DNA of 61,838 nucleotides from Desulfobacterales bacterium (GTDB lineage: Bacteria; Desulfobacterota; Desulfobacteria; Desulfobacterales; Desulfosalsimonadaceae): assembly GCA_034520365.1 (NCBI GenBank), contig JAXHNP010000006.1:1357501-1419338 (forward strand), given 5' to 3'. The position numbers and the translations under genes are program-made. The notes beneath the pieces were generated by a model that worked only from the letters and a program-made list of their open reading frames with translations, ran no database searches and was not told where the DNA came from. This document shows positions 50,474-59,665 of this stretch, piece by piece (within the stretch, counting starts at the first letter, position 1; each line of letters opens with the position of its first letter).

Positions 50474-51655
50474 TTACTCGTGCTGATATTCCGGATGCGC
50501 ATAAAGAATCGGCATCCGGGTGGCAATAAATCGATAGGCCACCACGCCGAGCGTGACAATGAAGATGGTGGTCCCGATCTCCATCCAGCTGGGAAAGTAG
50601 CGCTGGTCGGCGGGCAGCTGCCAGTTAAAGGCAACCAGTGAGACATTCAACCGGTTTAACACGATGCCAAGAACCGTCCAGACGGCGGTCCAGCGGATCA
50701 GGCGGAGCCTTTTTTCGCGCACCGCAATGGCGTAAACAAACGCCGGCAGGGCCACAAATCCGAGGAGTTCCACGAGGTACCAGGCCCCCCAGCCGGTGGC
50801 CAGGTGGCCCCAGTCATGATCAAGTGCTACGCCGATCAGCTGGATAAATACATAGCCCATCATGATAAAAGAGGCCGCCTTGGCAAATCCCAAGGCAATA
50901 CCTTCGCCCTGATCCAGATGTTCCTGGTCCATTTTGTAATGCAGAAACCGGTGGGAGAGGGTGCTTTCAAAGATCACCATTGAGAGGCCCGCAAACATAC
51001 TGGATACGAAGAAGAAGACGGCCAGATAGGTCGAATACCACAAGGGGTGGAGCTTTGACGGCGCGATGAGGTATAGCGCCCCAAGGGACGATTGATGCAT
51101 GGTGGATAAAATCACGCCGAAGATGGTCAGCGCCAGCACCAGGCGGGCCACCAGGTTTCTGGCCCGTCGCAGGCCCAGCCATTCAAGGGCAGCGGGTACG
51201 ATTTCGATGAACAAGACAGTCAGGTAGAGCATCACGCAGAGCGCCACTTCAAACAAGAGAGAAGAGGTGCCCTGGGAGAAAAATATGGGATATGGCAGCC
51301 GCCAGGGCCGGCCGACATCATAGGTCAGGGCGAGAACGACCAGGGCGTAGCCCAGAAAGGCCGTGAGGATGGCCGGTCGAACCGCGGAATGATAGCGTTT
51401 TAAACCGAAAAGGTAACAGGCGGCCGAAGTGACATATCCTCCGGCGGCCAGCGCAACGCCGCAGAGCAGGTCAAAGCCGATCCAAATGCCCCACGGATTA
51501 TTGTGATCCAGATTTGTTACCGCGCCCAGTCCACCGGTAAAGCGGATCACGGTTAATACGAGCCCCATCAGCAGGATGGCCCCTGTCACAATATTAAAAG
51601 GGGTCCATATGCTCCGCTGTTCCATGCCGACTGGTTGCTGATCATGCATTGCCAT
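50474..51655 (-). CDS. hmcC: Hmc complex subunit HmcC, NrfD-like membrane protein
   Basis: This 393-residue protein has about ten membrane helices and belongs to the NrfD/PsrC family that interacts with quinones. Segments seen are [53 protein letters not shown] and the late [19 protein letters not shown]. The ATG at 51655 is chosen because AAGGAGG precedes it. A longer reading upstream is Arg/Lys-rich nonsense within hmcB. The start overlaps hmcB by 14 bases. Confidence 0.93.
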   Translation of the reverse strand: MAMHDQQPVGMEQRSIWTPFNIVTGAILLMGLVLTVIRFTGGLGAVTNLDHNNPWGIWIGFDLLCGVALAAGGYVTSAACYLFGLKRYHSAVRPAILTAFLGYALVVLALTYDVGRPWRLPYPIFFSQGTSSLLFEVALCVMLYLTVLFIEIVPAALEWLGLRRARNLVARLVLALTIFGVILSTMHQSSLGALYLIAPSKLHPLWYSTYLAVFFFVSSMFAGLSMVIFESTLSHRFLHYKMDQEHLDQGEGIALGFAKAASFIMMGYVFIQLIGVALDHDWGHLATGWGAWYLVELLGFVALPAFVYAIAVREKRLRLIRWTAVWTVLGIVLNRLNVSLVAFNWQLPADQRYFPSWMEIGTTIFIVTLGVVAYRFIATRMPILYAHPEYQHE

Positions 51656-52736
51656 GTTCCTCCTTGGCGCTTGCCGAATCGTCTGTTGCTTCGGATTCAG
51701 TCGGTTTGGCCGCCTCTGCGACCGCCCTTTCAACCTCGCGCTTAACAGCTGCCTCCTTTTCCTTTTCCGCGGCCTTTTTCTGTTCGGCAAGTTTCTGCTG
51801 CATCAATTCTTCAAGTTCCGATCGGGTTTGGTTGACCGCCTCAAGCCGTTCCTCCTCGGCAATTTTTTCCTTGCGTTTGGTTATGGCGTATAAGCCGGTC
51901 AGGAATAATACGCCAACACCCACAATAAGGGGTACCACGGCAAGCGCGCCCGAAGTCAGCGCGGGTGCGGGGCCCATACCCAGGTCCGTTCGCATGCTAA
52001 GGGCGGAAAAAGGATTTCCGGCCAGATACAGCCAGCTGGTGCCCCCCATTTCCTGTTCTCCATATATATGATGGATATATCGGCCGGGATGTTTATAAAT
52101 GCGCTGTCTGGCGATTTTAATGAGCTCTTCGCGAGATCCGAAAGTCAGGGCCTCCTTGGGGCAAATGGCAACGCAGCCGGGCAGTTCCCCTTTTTTTATG
52201 AGAGGGTGGCACATTGTACATTTCATGATGCGGGGGGTAAGAGGCTCATTATACTCATAGGCCGGCACGCTGAACGGGCAGGCAATCATGCAGTATCGGC
52301 AGCCCACGCACAATGATTCGTCATAGGTCACTGCGCCGGTTTCCTCTTTTTTAATCGCCTTGACAAAGCAGGCCGATGCACAGGCGGGTTCCAGGCAGTG
52401 GTTGCACTGGGTTTTGACATAAACCGGCGATTCCTGGCCGGCCGGCTGGAACCGGTTGACCACCGTGTAACGCGCTTCCGACAATTGCTGCGGCTGTTTG
52501 AGGACGTCCAGGTCATCAAAGGGCTTGGCCGGGGCGGGCAGGTCGTTGACCTCGTTGCATGCGGCCTCGCATTTCCGGCACCCGATGCAGCGGGTAATGT
52601 CGTGGAGGACCCCGGCGCTGTCCGGAAAACCTGCAAAATGGGTCTTGACCGCGGTTTTCCCCTCGCCGGGGAAAACCGCGGTCCCGGCGGCACCGGCGGC
52701 CATCCAGCCTAAAAGTTGTCTGCGGGTGATGCCCAT
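51642..52736 (-). CDS. hmcB: Hmc complex subunit HmcB, exported Fe-S protein
   Basis: This 364-residue protein has a twin-arginine signal ([10 protein letters not shown]) and four [4Fe-4S] cysteine clusters: [35 protein letters not shown] and [21 protein letters not shown] membrane helix near 260-285 is followed by a long charged, coiled tail (about 285-364) that would face the cytoplasm. It should carry electrons between HmcA and the membrane subunits. It lies 19 bases past hmcA. Confidence 0.94.
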   Translation of the reverse strand: MGITRRQLLGWMAAGAAGTAVFPGEGKTAVKTHFAGFPDSAGVLHDITRCIGCRKCEAACNEVNDLPAPAKPFDDLDVLKQPQQLSEARYTVVNRFQPAGQESPVYVKTQCNHCLEPACASACFVKAIKKEETGAVTYDESLCVGCRYCMIACPFSVPAYEYNEPLTPRIMKCTMCHPLIKKGELPGCVAICPKEALTFGSREELIKIARQRIYKHPGRYIHHIYGEQEMGGTSWLYLAGNPFSALSMRTDLGMGPAPALTSGALAVVPLIVGVGVLFLTGLYAITKRKEKIAEEERLEAVNQTRSELEELMQQKLAEQKKAAEKEKEAAVKREVERAVAEAAKPTESEATDDSASAKEEHGNA

Positions 52737-52755
52737 GTCTTCACCTTGTCTTGAA

Positions 52756-54417
52756 TTATCCGGAATTGGCTTTTAGGGTTTTATCGCTTTTTTTGTGGCA
52801 TTCCGTACAATCGGTTGCCGCGGGCTTCTCAATTTCCATCTGCTGATGGCAGCCGATGCACTGGCCATGGTAGGCCCCTTTAAGCCCGGGGCGGCTGTCG
52901 GCAGCCCCCTCCTTATTAAGATTATGGCAGCTAACGCAGCGCGGCGGCGTCAAACTGGCAGGGCTGTTGTGATGGCATCCCATGCAAAGCGTCTCAGGGC
53001 GGCCGCTGTGAAATGCTGCCGCCAGCTTGCTCTTTTTCGTTTTTTTGGCCAAAGCCTTTACAATTTTTCGGTGCGGGAAGGTGGCGCCCTGGTATTCATC
53101 TGCCATGATGTCAACGGTGACCTTTTCGGGAATCTCGGCCTCGGAAACACCCTCCGGGGCATCGGGCCTGGCACTGATTTGGGCTGCGGCGATTTTTGCG
53201 CGCGCCTCATCATTCGCCGGCAGAGGGTCGAGTCGATCTTTCCCGACCGCATGGCATTGCCCGCAATCCCGGTCGGCAAACACCTGACCGGTCATCTGGG
53301 CATGGCATCCGGCGCAGTTTTTGTGCTGCTTGGCCTCGTCGTGGCATCCCACGCAGCTCTTGATTGAATCCGAATTGTGCATGGCAGGGCCGAGGGCCAC
53401 ATTATCGCCATCCGCAGATCCAGGAAGTGTATGGCATTTGCGGCACGGCTCAAGGGATGCATGGTGGCATGCGCGGCAGGTTTGGGAGGCTGCTTCATGT
53501 GTGACATGGTCAAAGGCGACGGGCTGCATCCACTGCTTGGGGAGCTCTTCGCTTTCGACGGCTTCTTTAAGCCAATCCGCCATCAGGACGGCATCCGGTT
53601 GGCCGCGTTTCATTCGGGGCACATCCGAGAGTTTTTTTATTTTCTTCTGGCCTTTTCGGCTGTGGCAGCCGGCACAATCAAACGGTCCGGCATCTTTTTC
53701 GGCTTCCGCGAGGCGCTTGTGGCAGTTGACACAGTCCGTATGCGCAGCATAACGATAGGAGCGGGTATCTTCAACTTTTTGGTCCTTGTGGCAGTAACGG
53801 CAGGAGCCTTCTTCGCCCTTTTTATAAACCGTTTTTTCCAGTTTCTTATCGTATTCGTGATGGCAGGCCCCGCAGTTGTTCTCGTAAGTCTGCGGCTTGA
53901 ATTTGATTTTCTCTGTTTTCGTGTGCCGGAAATGAAGGGATTTGGAAAACGGAATCCGCTGCCAGGCGGATGAAATTTCGGGCTTACGCTGATGACAGGC
54001 ACGGCATTCGCCGGTCAATGGGCCTGAGTTCTCGCCGCTTTTCTGCATTTCCTGGTGGCAGCCGGCGCACTCCGCGTGGTATTTCTCCATGGCCGCTTTT
54101 GAGTCGAGATCCCTGGTATTTTTAAACTCAAAATTGAATTTTTCCGGCTGCCCCGCATCCGACATCTTATCATGGCATGTCTGGCAGCCTTTGTCCGTCA
54201 GCGCCTTTGTGTGCTTGTCATGGAGAAAAACGACCGCCGGCATTTTGCCGGCCGCCTCGGTAGATGGCAATTTAAGGGTCACCATGTCCACCCGGCTGTT
54301 TTCCTGTCGGGCAGCACTATGATCCGAGCTTAAAATGCTTGCCACTGAGAGCGAGATCAAAAGAAAAGCGGTTAAAATATAATGATTGCGCCGCCGGGAA
54401 AGGAATCTTTTTGTCAT
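52756..54417 (-). CDS. hmcA: High-molecular-weight cytochrome c HmcA, 16 hemes
   Basis: This 553-residue periplasmic cytochrome has exactly sixteen CxxCH heme motifs, the first at Cys78 (CQTCH) and the last at 537-541 (CTECH). That count is the hallmark of HmcA from sulfate reducers (four class III cytochrome-like domains, about 545 residues). A basic N-terminus and hydrophobic segment (about 12-32) form the signal peptide. It receives electrons from periplasmic hydrogenases via small cytochrome c3 in Desulfovibrio and feeds HmcB-F. It is the first gene of the hmc run. Confidence 0.96.
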   Translation of the reverse strand: MTKRFLSRRRNHYILTAFLLISLSVASILSSDHSAARQENSRVDMVTLKLPSTEAAGKMPAVVFLHDKHTKALTDKGCQTCHDKMSDAGQPEKFNFEFKNTRDLDSKAAMEKYHAECAGCHQEMQKSGENSGPLTGECRACHQRKPEISSAWQRIPFSKSLHFRHTKTEKIKFKPQTYENNCGACHHEYDKKLEKTVYKKGEEGSCRYCHKDQKVEDTRSYRYAAHTDCVNCHKRLAEAEKDAGPFDCAGCHSRKGQKKIKKLSDVPRMKRGQPDAVLMADWLKEAVESEELPKQWMQPVAFDHVTHEAASQTCRACHHASLEPCRKCHTLPGSADGDNVALGPAMHNSDSIKSCVGCHDEAKQHKNCAGCHAQMTGQVFADRDCGQCHAVGKDRLDPLPANDEARAKIAAAQISARPDAPEGVSEAEIPEKVTVDIMADEYQGATFPHRKIVKALAKKTKKSKLAAAFHSGRPETLCMGCHHNSPASLTPPRCVSCHNLNKEGAADSRPGLKGAYHGQCIGCHQQMEIEKPAATDCTECHKKSDKTLKANSG

Positions 54418-54489
54418 GCCAATACCCTGTCTTAAAATTCATCCGACCATAATCTTTTTGCGCTGTCGTTATAAACAGTGTTCGAAGCT

Positions 54490-54531
54490 AATTCCTACCA
54501 TTACCGTATGAAATGTCAATCAAATTCCTAC
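54490..54531 (-). promoter_or_regulatory. Direct repeats in the hmc upstream region
   Basis: On the minus strand GTAGGAATT occurs at 54531-54523 and again at 54498-54490, 33 bases apart. TTGACA (54520-54515), a perfect -35 box, lies between. A -10 box at the right distance is poor. The repeats could be operators for the local Rrf2 regulator. Confidence 0.4.
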
Positions 54532-54580
54532 TAATTTCGTGTGAATTTTTAAAATTTATTTTGAAACGCTCAATTAAGGA

Positions 54581-54616
54581 TCGACAAAATTGTCGAACAA
54601 AACCATGAATTGTCGA
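54581..54616. promoter_or_regulatory. Paired TTGTCGA boxes, candidate enhancer sites
   Basis: TCGACAAAATTGTCGA (54581-54596) is a perfect palindrome, and a second TTGTCGA lies at 54610-54616. The two TTGTCGA boxes begin 20 bases apart, two helical turns. They sit about 60-90 bases upstream of the sigma-54-type promoter, the normal distance for an NtrC-family activator. A further palindrome ATGTCGACAT is at 54701-54710. Confidence 0.5.
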
Positions 54617-54670
54617 CCAAATGCCTTGCTGGTTTTGAAATAAGCTTTTGAAATTATATTAAAATAAATG

Positions 54671-54687
54671 TTGGCACGGAAAGTGTA
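54671..54687 (+). promoter_or_regulatory. Sigma-54-type promoter of the secreted-protein operon
   Basis: TTGGCACGGAAAGTGTA has a perfect -24 element (TTGGCACG). The -12 element reads GTGT instead of TTGC at the correct spacing (ten bases between GG and GT). It lies about 65 bases before the start codon at 54751. The NtrC-family gene at 57.7 kb is the obvious candidate activator. Confidence 0.6.
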
Positions 54688-54750
54688 TCCTATAGGGTAA
54701 ATGTCGACATTGCATAAAATTTTATCTTTAATTCTAAGGAGGCAGTATTC

Positions 54751-55488
54751 ATGAAAAGACAAATTCGGCTTGTTATTCTGGCGGCTTCACTGGTTGTTGC
54801 TCTCAGCGCCGGGCTGGGCTGGGCGATGTCGCCGGTTAACCAAATCCTGGCGGATTCGCCGGTGATTGCGGCCAATGGGCACGGGCCCGGCGATGGGAGC
54901 GGTAACGGGGGCGATGGACCCAGGGACGGCACGGGTCACGGTCCGGGTGATTGTTCCCTTAATCAAATGAAGAGTCATTCGGCGAAAGATTTTCTCGCCG
55001 GTCACGGCAAAGGTCATGGCAAGGGCAACGGTCGCGGTCATGGTCCGGGTGACGGTTCCGGCGCAAGCTACCACGGCCAGGGGTTTGCTGAGCGAAACTG
55101 CTATGATAGTGAAAATACCGGCGGCGCTGGGCGCACAGGCACCTTCCGGATGATTGAGACCGGCGAACCGATGGAGCTTTCCGGCACGATTGTTGAAGTC
55201 TGCACGGAAGGGCAGGGCATTAAAATCGATACCGGGGTTGCGGTTGTTACGGTTTACGGCATCGGGCCGATCCGGTACTGGGCGGATGAAGGCGTGGCAA
55301 GGCCGACAGTGGGAGAGGATGTCACTGTCAATGCGGTTGAGGTAATCTTCAGCGACGGCAGCACCAAACTGATTGCTACGGATATGACCGTCAGCGGCGA
55401 AACCATTGACCTGCGTGATGACGCCGGGTTCCCTCTGTGGCGGGGCGGCAACAGCCAGCGCGTTCAAAAACGCGACTGCCTGGAATAA
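54751..55488 (+). CDS. Secreted Gly/His/Asp-rich protein with beta-rich end, unknown
   Basis: This 245-residue exported protein starts with a signal peptide (about 4-27, AALVVALSAGLGWAM-like). A low-complexity region at about 45-105 follows, built from GHGPGDGSGNGGDGP-like units with two Cys. The C-terminal half (about 135-235) looks like a beta-rich OB-type domain (LSGTIVEVCTEGQGIKIDTG, VGEDVTVNAVEV). I know no assigned family. The ribosome site AAGGAGG is strong. The low-complexity part could bind divalent metal through Asp and His; that is a guess from composition. Confidence 0.8.
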   Translation: MKRQIRLVILAASLVVALSAGLGWAMSPVNQILADSPVIAANGHGPGDGSGNGGDGPRDGTGHGPGDCSLNQMKSHSAKDFLAGHGKGHGKGNGRGHGPGDGSGASYHGQGFAERNCYDSENTGGAGRTGTFRMIETGEPMELSGTIVEVCTEGQGIKIDTGVAVVTVYGIGPIRYWADEGVARPTVGEDVTVNAVEVIFSDGSTKLIATDMTVSGETIDLRDDAGFPLWRGGNSQRVQKRDCLE

Positions 55489-55528
55489 TCCTTGTAATTT
55501 TTCACCGGGTTAAATTATCCTGAGCGTT

Positions 55529-55618
55529 ATGGAGGCGTTAACAACCGAAGCGGTTTCCGGAAAACTCAAAAGATTGACCCCGGTTCTTCTGCTGATGACC
55601 GGTTTATGCTTGCTTTGA
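55529..55618 (+). CDS. Possible 29-residue membrane peptide
   Basis: A short ORF between the two secreted-protein genes encodes MEALTTEAVSGKLKRLTPV followed by a hydrophobic LLLMTGLCLL end. It could be a small membrane peptide or leader. There is no good ribosome site, and it may be chance. Confidence 0.2.
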   Translation: MEALTTEAVSGKLKRLTPVLLLMTGLCLL

Positions 55619-55642
55619 TACATACCAACAAACAGTGATCGA

Positions 55643-56050
55643 ATGCGACGTTTCCCGAAAATTCTAATATTTGCCTTGAGCCTTTTTGTTCTGACAGCAC
55701 AAGGCGCCCGGGCCATGGATGCCTTGCTGGGCGAGGTTATCTCCATTAACGCCGAGAACCGCCAAATGGTCGTATCCGTGGATCAAAGCGGTGAGGCTGA
55801 CGGCGCGCGGCGGGTTTTGATCTCCTACAACCGGCAGAGTCTGCCGGGCTTTGTGCAGCCCGGTGCGGTTGTGCGGGTATGGGGTGAATATGTGGATGAA
55901 AATCATAGTGAATTAAGGCTTCAAAGCGTTCGAAACGGCGAAGGCATTCATCGCGGCCATGATTCCACGGGTGTGCGCTCCCGGCTGAAGCATGGCCATG
56001 GCGGGCGTGGCATGGGCATGGGAAGAAATCACGGCGGCGGGCGGCATTAA
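55643..56050 (+). CDS. Small secreted protein with OB-type core and His-rich tail
   Basis: This 135-residue protein has a signal peptide (about 4-24, cleaved after ARA), a beta-rich core (GEVISINAENRQMVVSVDQ, GAVVRVWGEYVDENHSELRLQSV) and a Gly/His/Arg/Met-rich tail (about 98-135, with HGHGGRG and RNHGGGRH). It looks like a small relative of the preceding protein. The His-rich end suggests metal binding. No good ribosome site is seen before the ATG, so translation may depend on the upstream gene. Confidence 0.75.
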   Translation: MRRFPKILIFALSLFVLTAQGARAMDALLGEVISINAENRQMVVSVDQSGEADGARRVLISYNRQSLPGFVQPGAVVRVWGEYVDENHSELRLQSVRNGEGIHRGHDSTGVRSRLKHGHGGRGMGMGRNHGGGRH

Positions 56051-56054
56051 GCGG

Positions 56055-57659
56055 ATGGGAATCCAATCGAAACCCGAAACATTTCTGGCAGCGGAACCCC
56101 AGCAGCCGGATCGGCGGCGGTTCCTGCGTTTTGCCCCGATGTGGCAGGCCAATCTGCTCGTGTTCGGCTGCCTCATCGGTATTGTGCTGGCCATGGTTTA
56201 CTGGCAAATCCGGTCTTCGGAAAATACCTTTGTCAGCCATGTCCGGGATCATGCCCGGCTGCTTGCCAGCGTGATCAGGCTGCAGGCGGATACGGCGGTC
56301 ATGTCCAAAAACGCCATTGAAGCCATCATGCAGACGTTTCTGGGGAATACGGCCCGGTTTGTGGATTACCTGGATACGATCGCGCCTTTCACACCGGATG
56401 AGCTGACGGCATTTGCCAATGAAAGCGGCCTGGCCGGCATTGCTATCGCGACGGCTGACAATCAGGTTACCCAGGGCCCCGGCGGATGGATGCCGGATCA
56501 AATCAAAGCCGAGCAGCCGGAACCGAATATGCTTTCCTACAAACCGGAAAGCGCGCTTTATTATCTCACGTTGCCCCGCCCGGAAGGCGGGCGGATTCTG
56601 GTTGGCTTTCAATCCGACCGGATCAAACGCCTGAGGCGGGAGCTGAGCCTGGATACGCTGCTTGAAACCCTTTCTGCCATGCCGGAAATCGAATATGTGC
56701 GCTTGGCGGCGGCAGATAAGGCGGCTGTGGACACAGGCCAACCGGTTATCAATTTTACGCATAATAAAGATCGCCAGATTGCCGAGGCCCGCATGCCGTT
56801 TGAGGGTAAATATTTATTGCTTGGCCTGGATGCGAACTTCTATTTTAACCGGGTCAATCAGCTCTGGACCCAGTTCTTTGTTATCGCCGGCATCCTGGCG
56901 CTGATCGGAATCGGGCTGTCATGGGGGCTTTACCGGTATCAGGCGGCTTATCTCAGACAGATCCGGAGTTTTGAACGAAAGCTGGCAAAAGAACAGGAGG
57001 ATGCGGCCCTGGGGCGGGCGACCGCGGCCATTGCCCATGAATTGAGAAATCCCTTAAACGCCATCAGCATGGGACTTCAGCGGTTAAGCAATGAGACCGC
57101 AGGCCTGACATCCGCCCAAAGCGAGCTGATCGACGCACTGATGGCGTCCGTCAATCGGAGCAATAAACTCATAGAAGACCTTAAGCAGTTTGCCGGCCCC
57201 ATCACCCCGGACAGGCAGGCGATACATCCGGATGCGGTTATCTCATCGCAAATCACGCTCTATAAGGATGATGTTTACAAACGTGGCATATCAGTGGATT
57301 ACAAGCCCGCATTTACCCGCACGTTGATGGCGGATGCCGATCTTTTCGCCATTGCGTTTGAGAATCTGCTTAAAAATGCCGTGGAGGCCCAGCCGAACGG
57401 GGGCTATATTAACATCCGCCTTGACCGGGAATCCGATGATGTCGTGGTGACCATGGAAAATGCCGGGCTGGCATTTGATAATGGCGAACTTGCAAATATG
57501 CTTGCCCCCTATGTCACCACCAAGACCCATGGATCCGGTCTCGGCCTTGCCATGGTGGATCGTATCGCCAGGGCTCATGGGGGATCGCTGGAGCTGAACT
57601 CACCGCGGCCGGGGGAGATCAAAATCCGGTTGATTTTTCCGCTGCAGGGAAGCATCTAA
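56055..57659 (+). CDS. Membrane sensor histidine kinase (ZraS/AtoS-like)
   Basis: This 534-residue kinase has two membrane helices (about 31-53 and 273-295) enclosing a periplasmic sensor domain of about 220 residues. The HisKA phosphoacceptor is His328 in AIAHELRNPL. The HATPase part has NLLKNAVEA, ENAGLAF and HGSGLGLAM. The ATG at 56055 lies four bases after the preceding stop. It must pair with the NtrC-family gene 36 bases downstream. Metal sensing would fit its neighbours but is unproven. Confidence 0.9.
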   Translation: MGIQSKPETFLAAEPQQPDRRRFLRFAPMWQANLLVFGCLIGIVLAMVYWQIRSSENTFVSHVRDHARLLASVIRLQADTAVMSKNAIEAIMQTFLGNTARFVDYLDTIAPFTPDELTAFANESGLAGIAIATADNQVTQGPGGWMPDQIKAEQPEPNMLSYKPESALYYLTLPRPEGGRILVGFQSDRIKRLRRELSLDTLLETLSAMPEIEYVRLAAADKAAVDTGQPVINFTHNKDRQIAEARMPFEGKYLLLGLDANFYFNRVNQLWTQFFVIAGILALIGIGLSWGLYRYQAAYLRQIRSFERKLAKEQEDAALGRATAAIAHELRNPLNAISMGLQRLSNETAGLTSAQSELIDALMASVNRSNKLIEDLKQFAGPITPDRQAIHPDAVISSQITLYKDDVYKRGISVDYKPAFTRTLMADADLFAIAFENLLKNAVEAQPNGGYINIRLDRESDDVVVTMENAGLAFDNGELANMLAPYVTTKTHGSGLGLAMVDRIARAHGGSLELNSPRPGEIKIRLIFPLQGSI

Positions 57660-57695
57660 TCTAATCCTTAAAAATTGCCATCTGATTGATTGAAT

Positions 57696-59024
57696 ATGAA
57701 TATTTTAGTGGTTGATGATGAAAAGCTGCAGGCAGATCTGCTAAGCGGATTCCTGGAGAATCATGATTACAATGTGGTCGTCGCCCAAAGCGGCGAAGCC
57801 GCGCTTCAGGCATTTGCCGAACACCCGTTTCAGCTGGTCCTGCTTGACCAGCGGATGCCGGATATTTCCGGCGATCAGGTGCTGGGCCGGATGAAGCAGA
57901 TCAATCCAGCGATCCGCAGCATTATGATCACTGCTTACGGAGACGTATCCACGGCTGTGCGGGTCATGAAACTGGGCGCCGATGACTTTCTGGAAAAACC
58001 GATCGATTTGGCCGCCCTGCTCGATAAAATCCAGAGAATTGAAAATTCAATCCTGATAGCCGAAGAGTCGGCGGCAATCAGCCAGGCCGTGGCGGAATCG
58101 CCGCTTCCGATCAATATTGTCGGCCAGAGCCCGGCCATGCAAACCGTTTTGTCGATGATCCGGCGGCTTGCCCCTACGGAATGGGCGGTGTTAATAAGGG
58201 GCGAGACCGGCACCGGCAAAGAACTGATCGCCCGCTTGATTCATCTGTTAAGCCCGAGAAGTCAGAAGCCTTTTGTCGAGGTCAACTGCGCGGCCATTCC
58301 GGAGAACCTGTTTGAATCCGAACTCTTCGGCCATATGAAAGGCGCGTTCACCGGTGCTACTGCCAACCGACAGGGGCGATTTGAACTGGCAAATACGGGC
58401 AGCCTTTTTCTTGATGAAGTCGGTGAGCTGCCGTTAAGCCTGCAGGCCAAGCTGCTGCGGGCGCTTCAGGAAAACCAGGTGACGCGGGTAGGCGGGGAGG
58501 GGCCGATCCAGGTGGATGTCCGGATTCTGGCTGCCACCAATCGATCGCTGAAAGAACTGGTTGAAAAGGGGCGCTTCAGGGAAGACCTCTACTACCGCCT
58601 CAATGTTCTGGACATTGATATTCCGCCGCTAAGAGAGCGAAAAGAAGATATCCCGGCCTTGGTTGCGCATTTTCTTGAAAAATACGGTAACGGCAAGGAA
58701 AAATTCAGTCCAGAGGCGGAGTCCACTCTCATGAAATACACATTCCCCGGGAATGTGAGGGAACTTGAGCACATTGTACAGCGGGTGCTGGCACTTTCCC
58801 GGGGCCACAACCTCTCTGCCCATGACCTGCCCGAGGAGGTACGCTTTCACCAGGCAGTCGAAACCGGTACACTGGCCCGCCGCCTGGAGGCGGTGGAGAA
58901 GGAAATGCTTCTAACCGCACTTGAGAGAAATGACTGGGTGCAGACAAGGGCTGCCCGCTCACTGGGCATCAGTGAGCGGGTGCTGCGTTACAAGATAACG
59001 AAATACCACTTGAAAGAGAAATAG
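57696..59024 (+). CDS. Sigma-54-dependent response regulator (ZraR-like)
   Basis: This 442-residue activator has a receiver domain (acidic pair DD near 7-8, phosphoacceptor Asp51), a sigma-54 AAA+ domain with Walker A GETGTGKE (169-176), the GAFTGA loop (216-221) and LDEVGE. A Fis-type helix-turn-helix completes it (AARSLGISERVLRYK). The TTGTCGA boxes and sigma-54-type promoter at 54.6 kb make autoregulation likely by inference. The ATG at 57696 is used; an earlier TTG is unlikely. Confidence 0.94.
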   Translation: MNILVVDDEKLQADLLSGFLENHDYNVVVAQSGEAALQAFAEHPFQLVLLDQRMPDISGDQVLGRMKQINPAIRSIMITAYGDVSTAVRVMKLGADDFLEKPIDLAALLDKIQRIENSILIAEESAAISQAVAESPLPINIVGQSPAMQTVLSMIRRLAPTEWAVLIRGETGTGKELIARLIHLLSPRSQKPFVEVNCAAIPENLFESELFGHMKGAFTGATANRQGRFELANTGSLFLDEVGELPLSLQAKLLRALQENQVTRVGGEGPIQVDVRILAATNRSLKELVEKGRFREDLYYRLNVLDIDIPPLRERKEDIPALVAHFLEKYGNGKEKFSPEAESTLMKYTFPGNVRELEHIVQRVLALSRGHNLSAHDLPEEVRFHQAVETGTLARRLEAVEKEMLLTALERNDWVQTRAARSLGISERVLRYKITKYHLKEK

Positions 59025-59054
59025 CTTTTTTCACTTTGACAAGCTTTTCCTTGT

Positions 59055-59597
59055 TTAATACTTGCGCTTCATCCAGCCCGTTTTTTTATCCACGACCAGC
59101 TTTTCCACCAGAGAGCCGTCTTTTGTCACGATTTCGCCCACGTAGCTATCATCCTCTTCAGTTACTTCACCGATTTTCAAGTTGGGATTGGCGGCCACGT
59201 AATTGTTCATAAGCGTTTTGGCTTCCTCCTGGCTCAGCGGGGCCATCTGTTTAGTTTTTTCTCTCGGGCATTGCCCTCGGCTCCAGCCATGATGCATGCC
59301 ACGGCCCCGGTGCATCATGTGCCGGTCGCCCATCATGCCTTGGCCCATTTCAGTGCCTCTTTGAGATCCGCACCACGGGCAGAACCATTCCATCTGCTGC
59401 TCTGATGGATGTCTCTGCTGCATTTCGCTTTGCTTATGCATCTGCTTTGTTTCGTCCTGTTGATGCATCTGCTGCATTTCACCTGGCTCGTGCATCTGCT
59501 GCTCAGTCTCACCCTGCTGATGCATCTCCGCCGTGACCAGTCCGGCGCCTGCCAGCACAAAAATTAATGTAATAATAAGAGTCATCGTTTGTCTCAT
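59055..59597 (-). CDS. Secreted Met/His-rich protein with CPWC motif
   Basis: This 180-residue protein has a signal peptide (about 5-23, cut after VTA). A run of MHQQ-type units at about 25-65 carries many Met, Gln and His. Then comes a CPWCG motif (near 74-78), a second Met/His/Gly block (MGQGMMGDRHMMHRG) and a C-terminal domain with PepSY-like strands (VGEIVTKDGSLVEKLVVDKKTGW). Met- and His-rich exported proteins often bind copper. It ends the operon that carries a copper-type ATPase. The ribosome site GGAGGT is strong. Confidence 0.8.
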   Translation of the reverse strand: MRQTMTLIITLIFVLAGAGLVTAEMHQQGETEQQMHEPGEMQQMHQQDETKQMHKQSEMQQRHPSEQQMEWFCPWCGSQRGTEMGQGMMGDRHMMHRGRGMHHGWSRGQCPREKTKQMAPLSQEEAKTLMNNYVAANPNLKIGEVTEEDDSYVGEIVTKDGSLVEKLVVDKKTGWMKRKY

Positions 59598-59665
59598 TTT
59601 GGACCTCCTTTTTTTCGTTAAAGTTTAGTTGTTATAGGATTTTCAGAATGCATTTGGCGCCGGTT

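Noticed and set aside
51656-51790. Longer start for hmcC (an extra Arg/Lys-rich 45 residues)
   Set aside because: The extra part is a reading of the hmcB tail in another frame, and the ribosome site AAGGAGG marks the ATG at 51655.
59598-59665. Possible sigma-54 promoter before the Met/His-rich gene
   Set aside because: GG and GC elements are only 8 bases apart instead of 10 on the minus strand.
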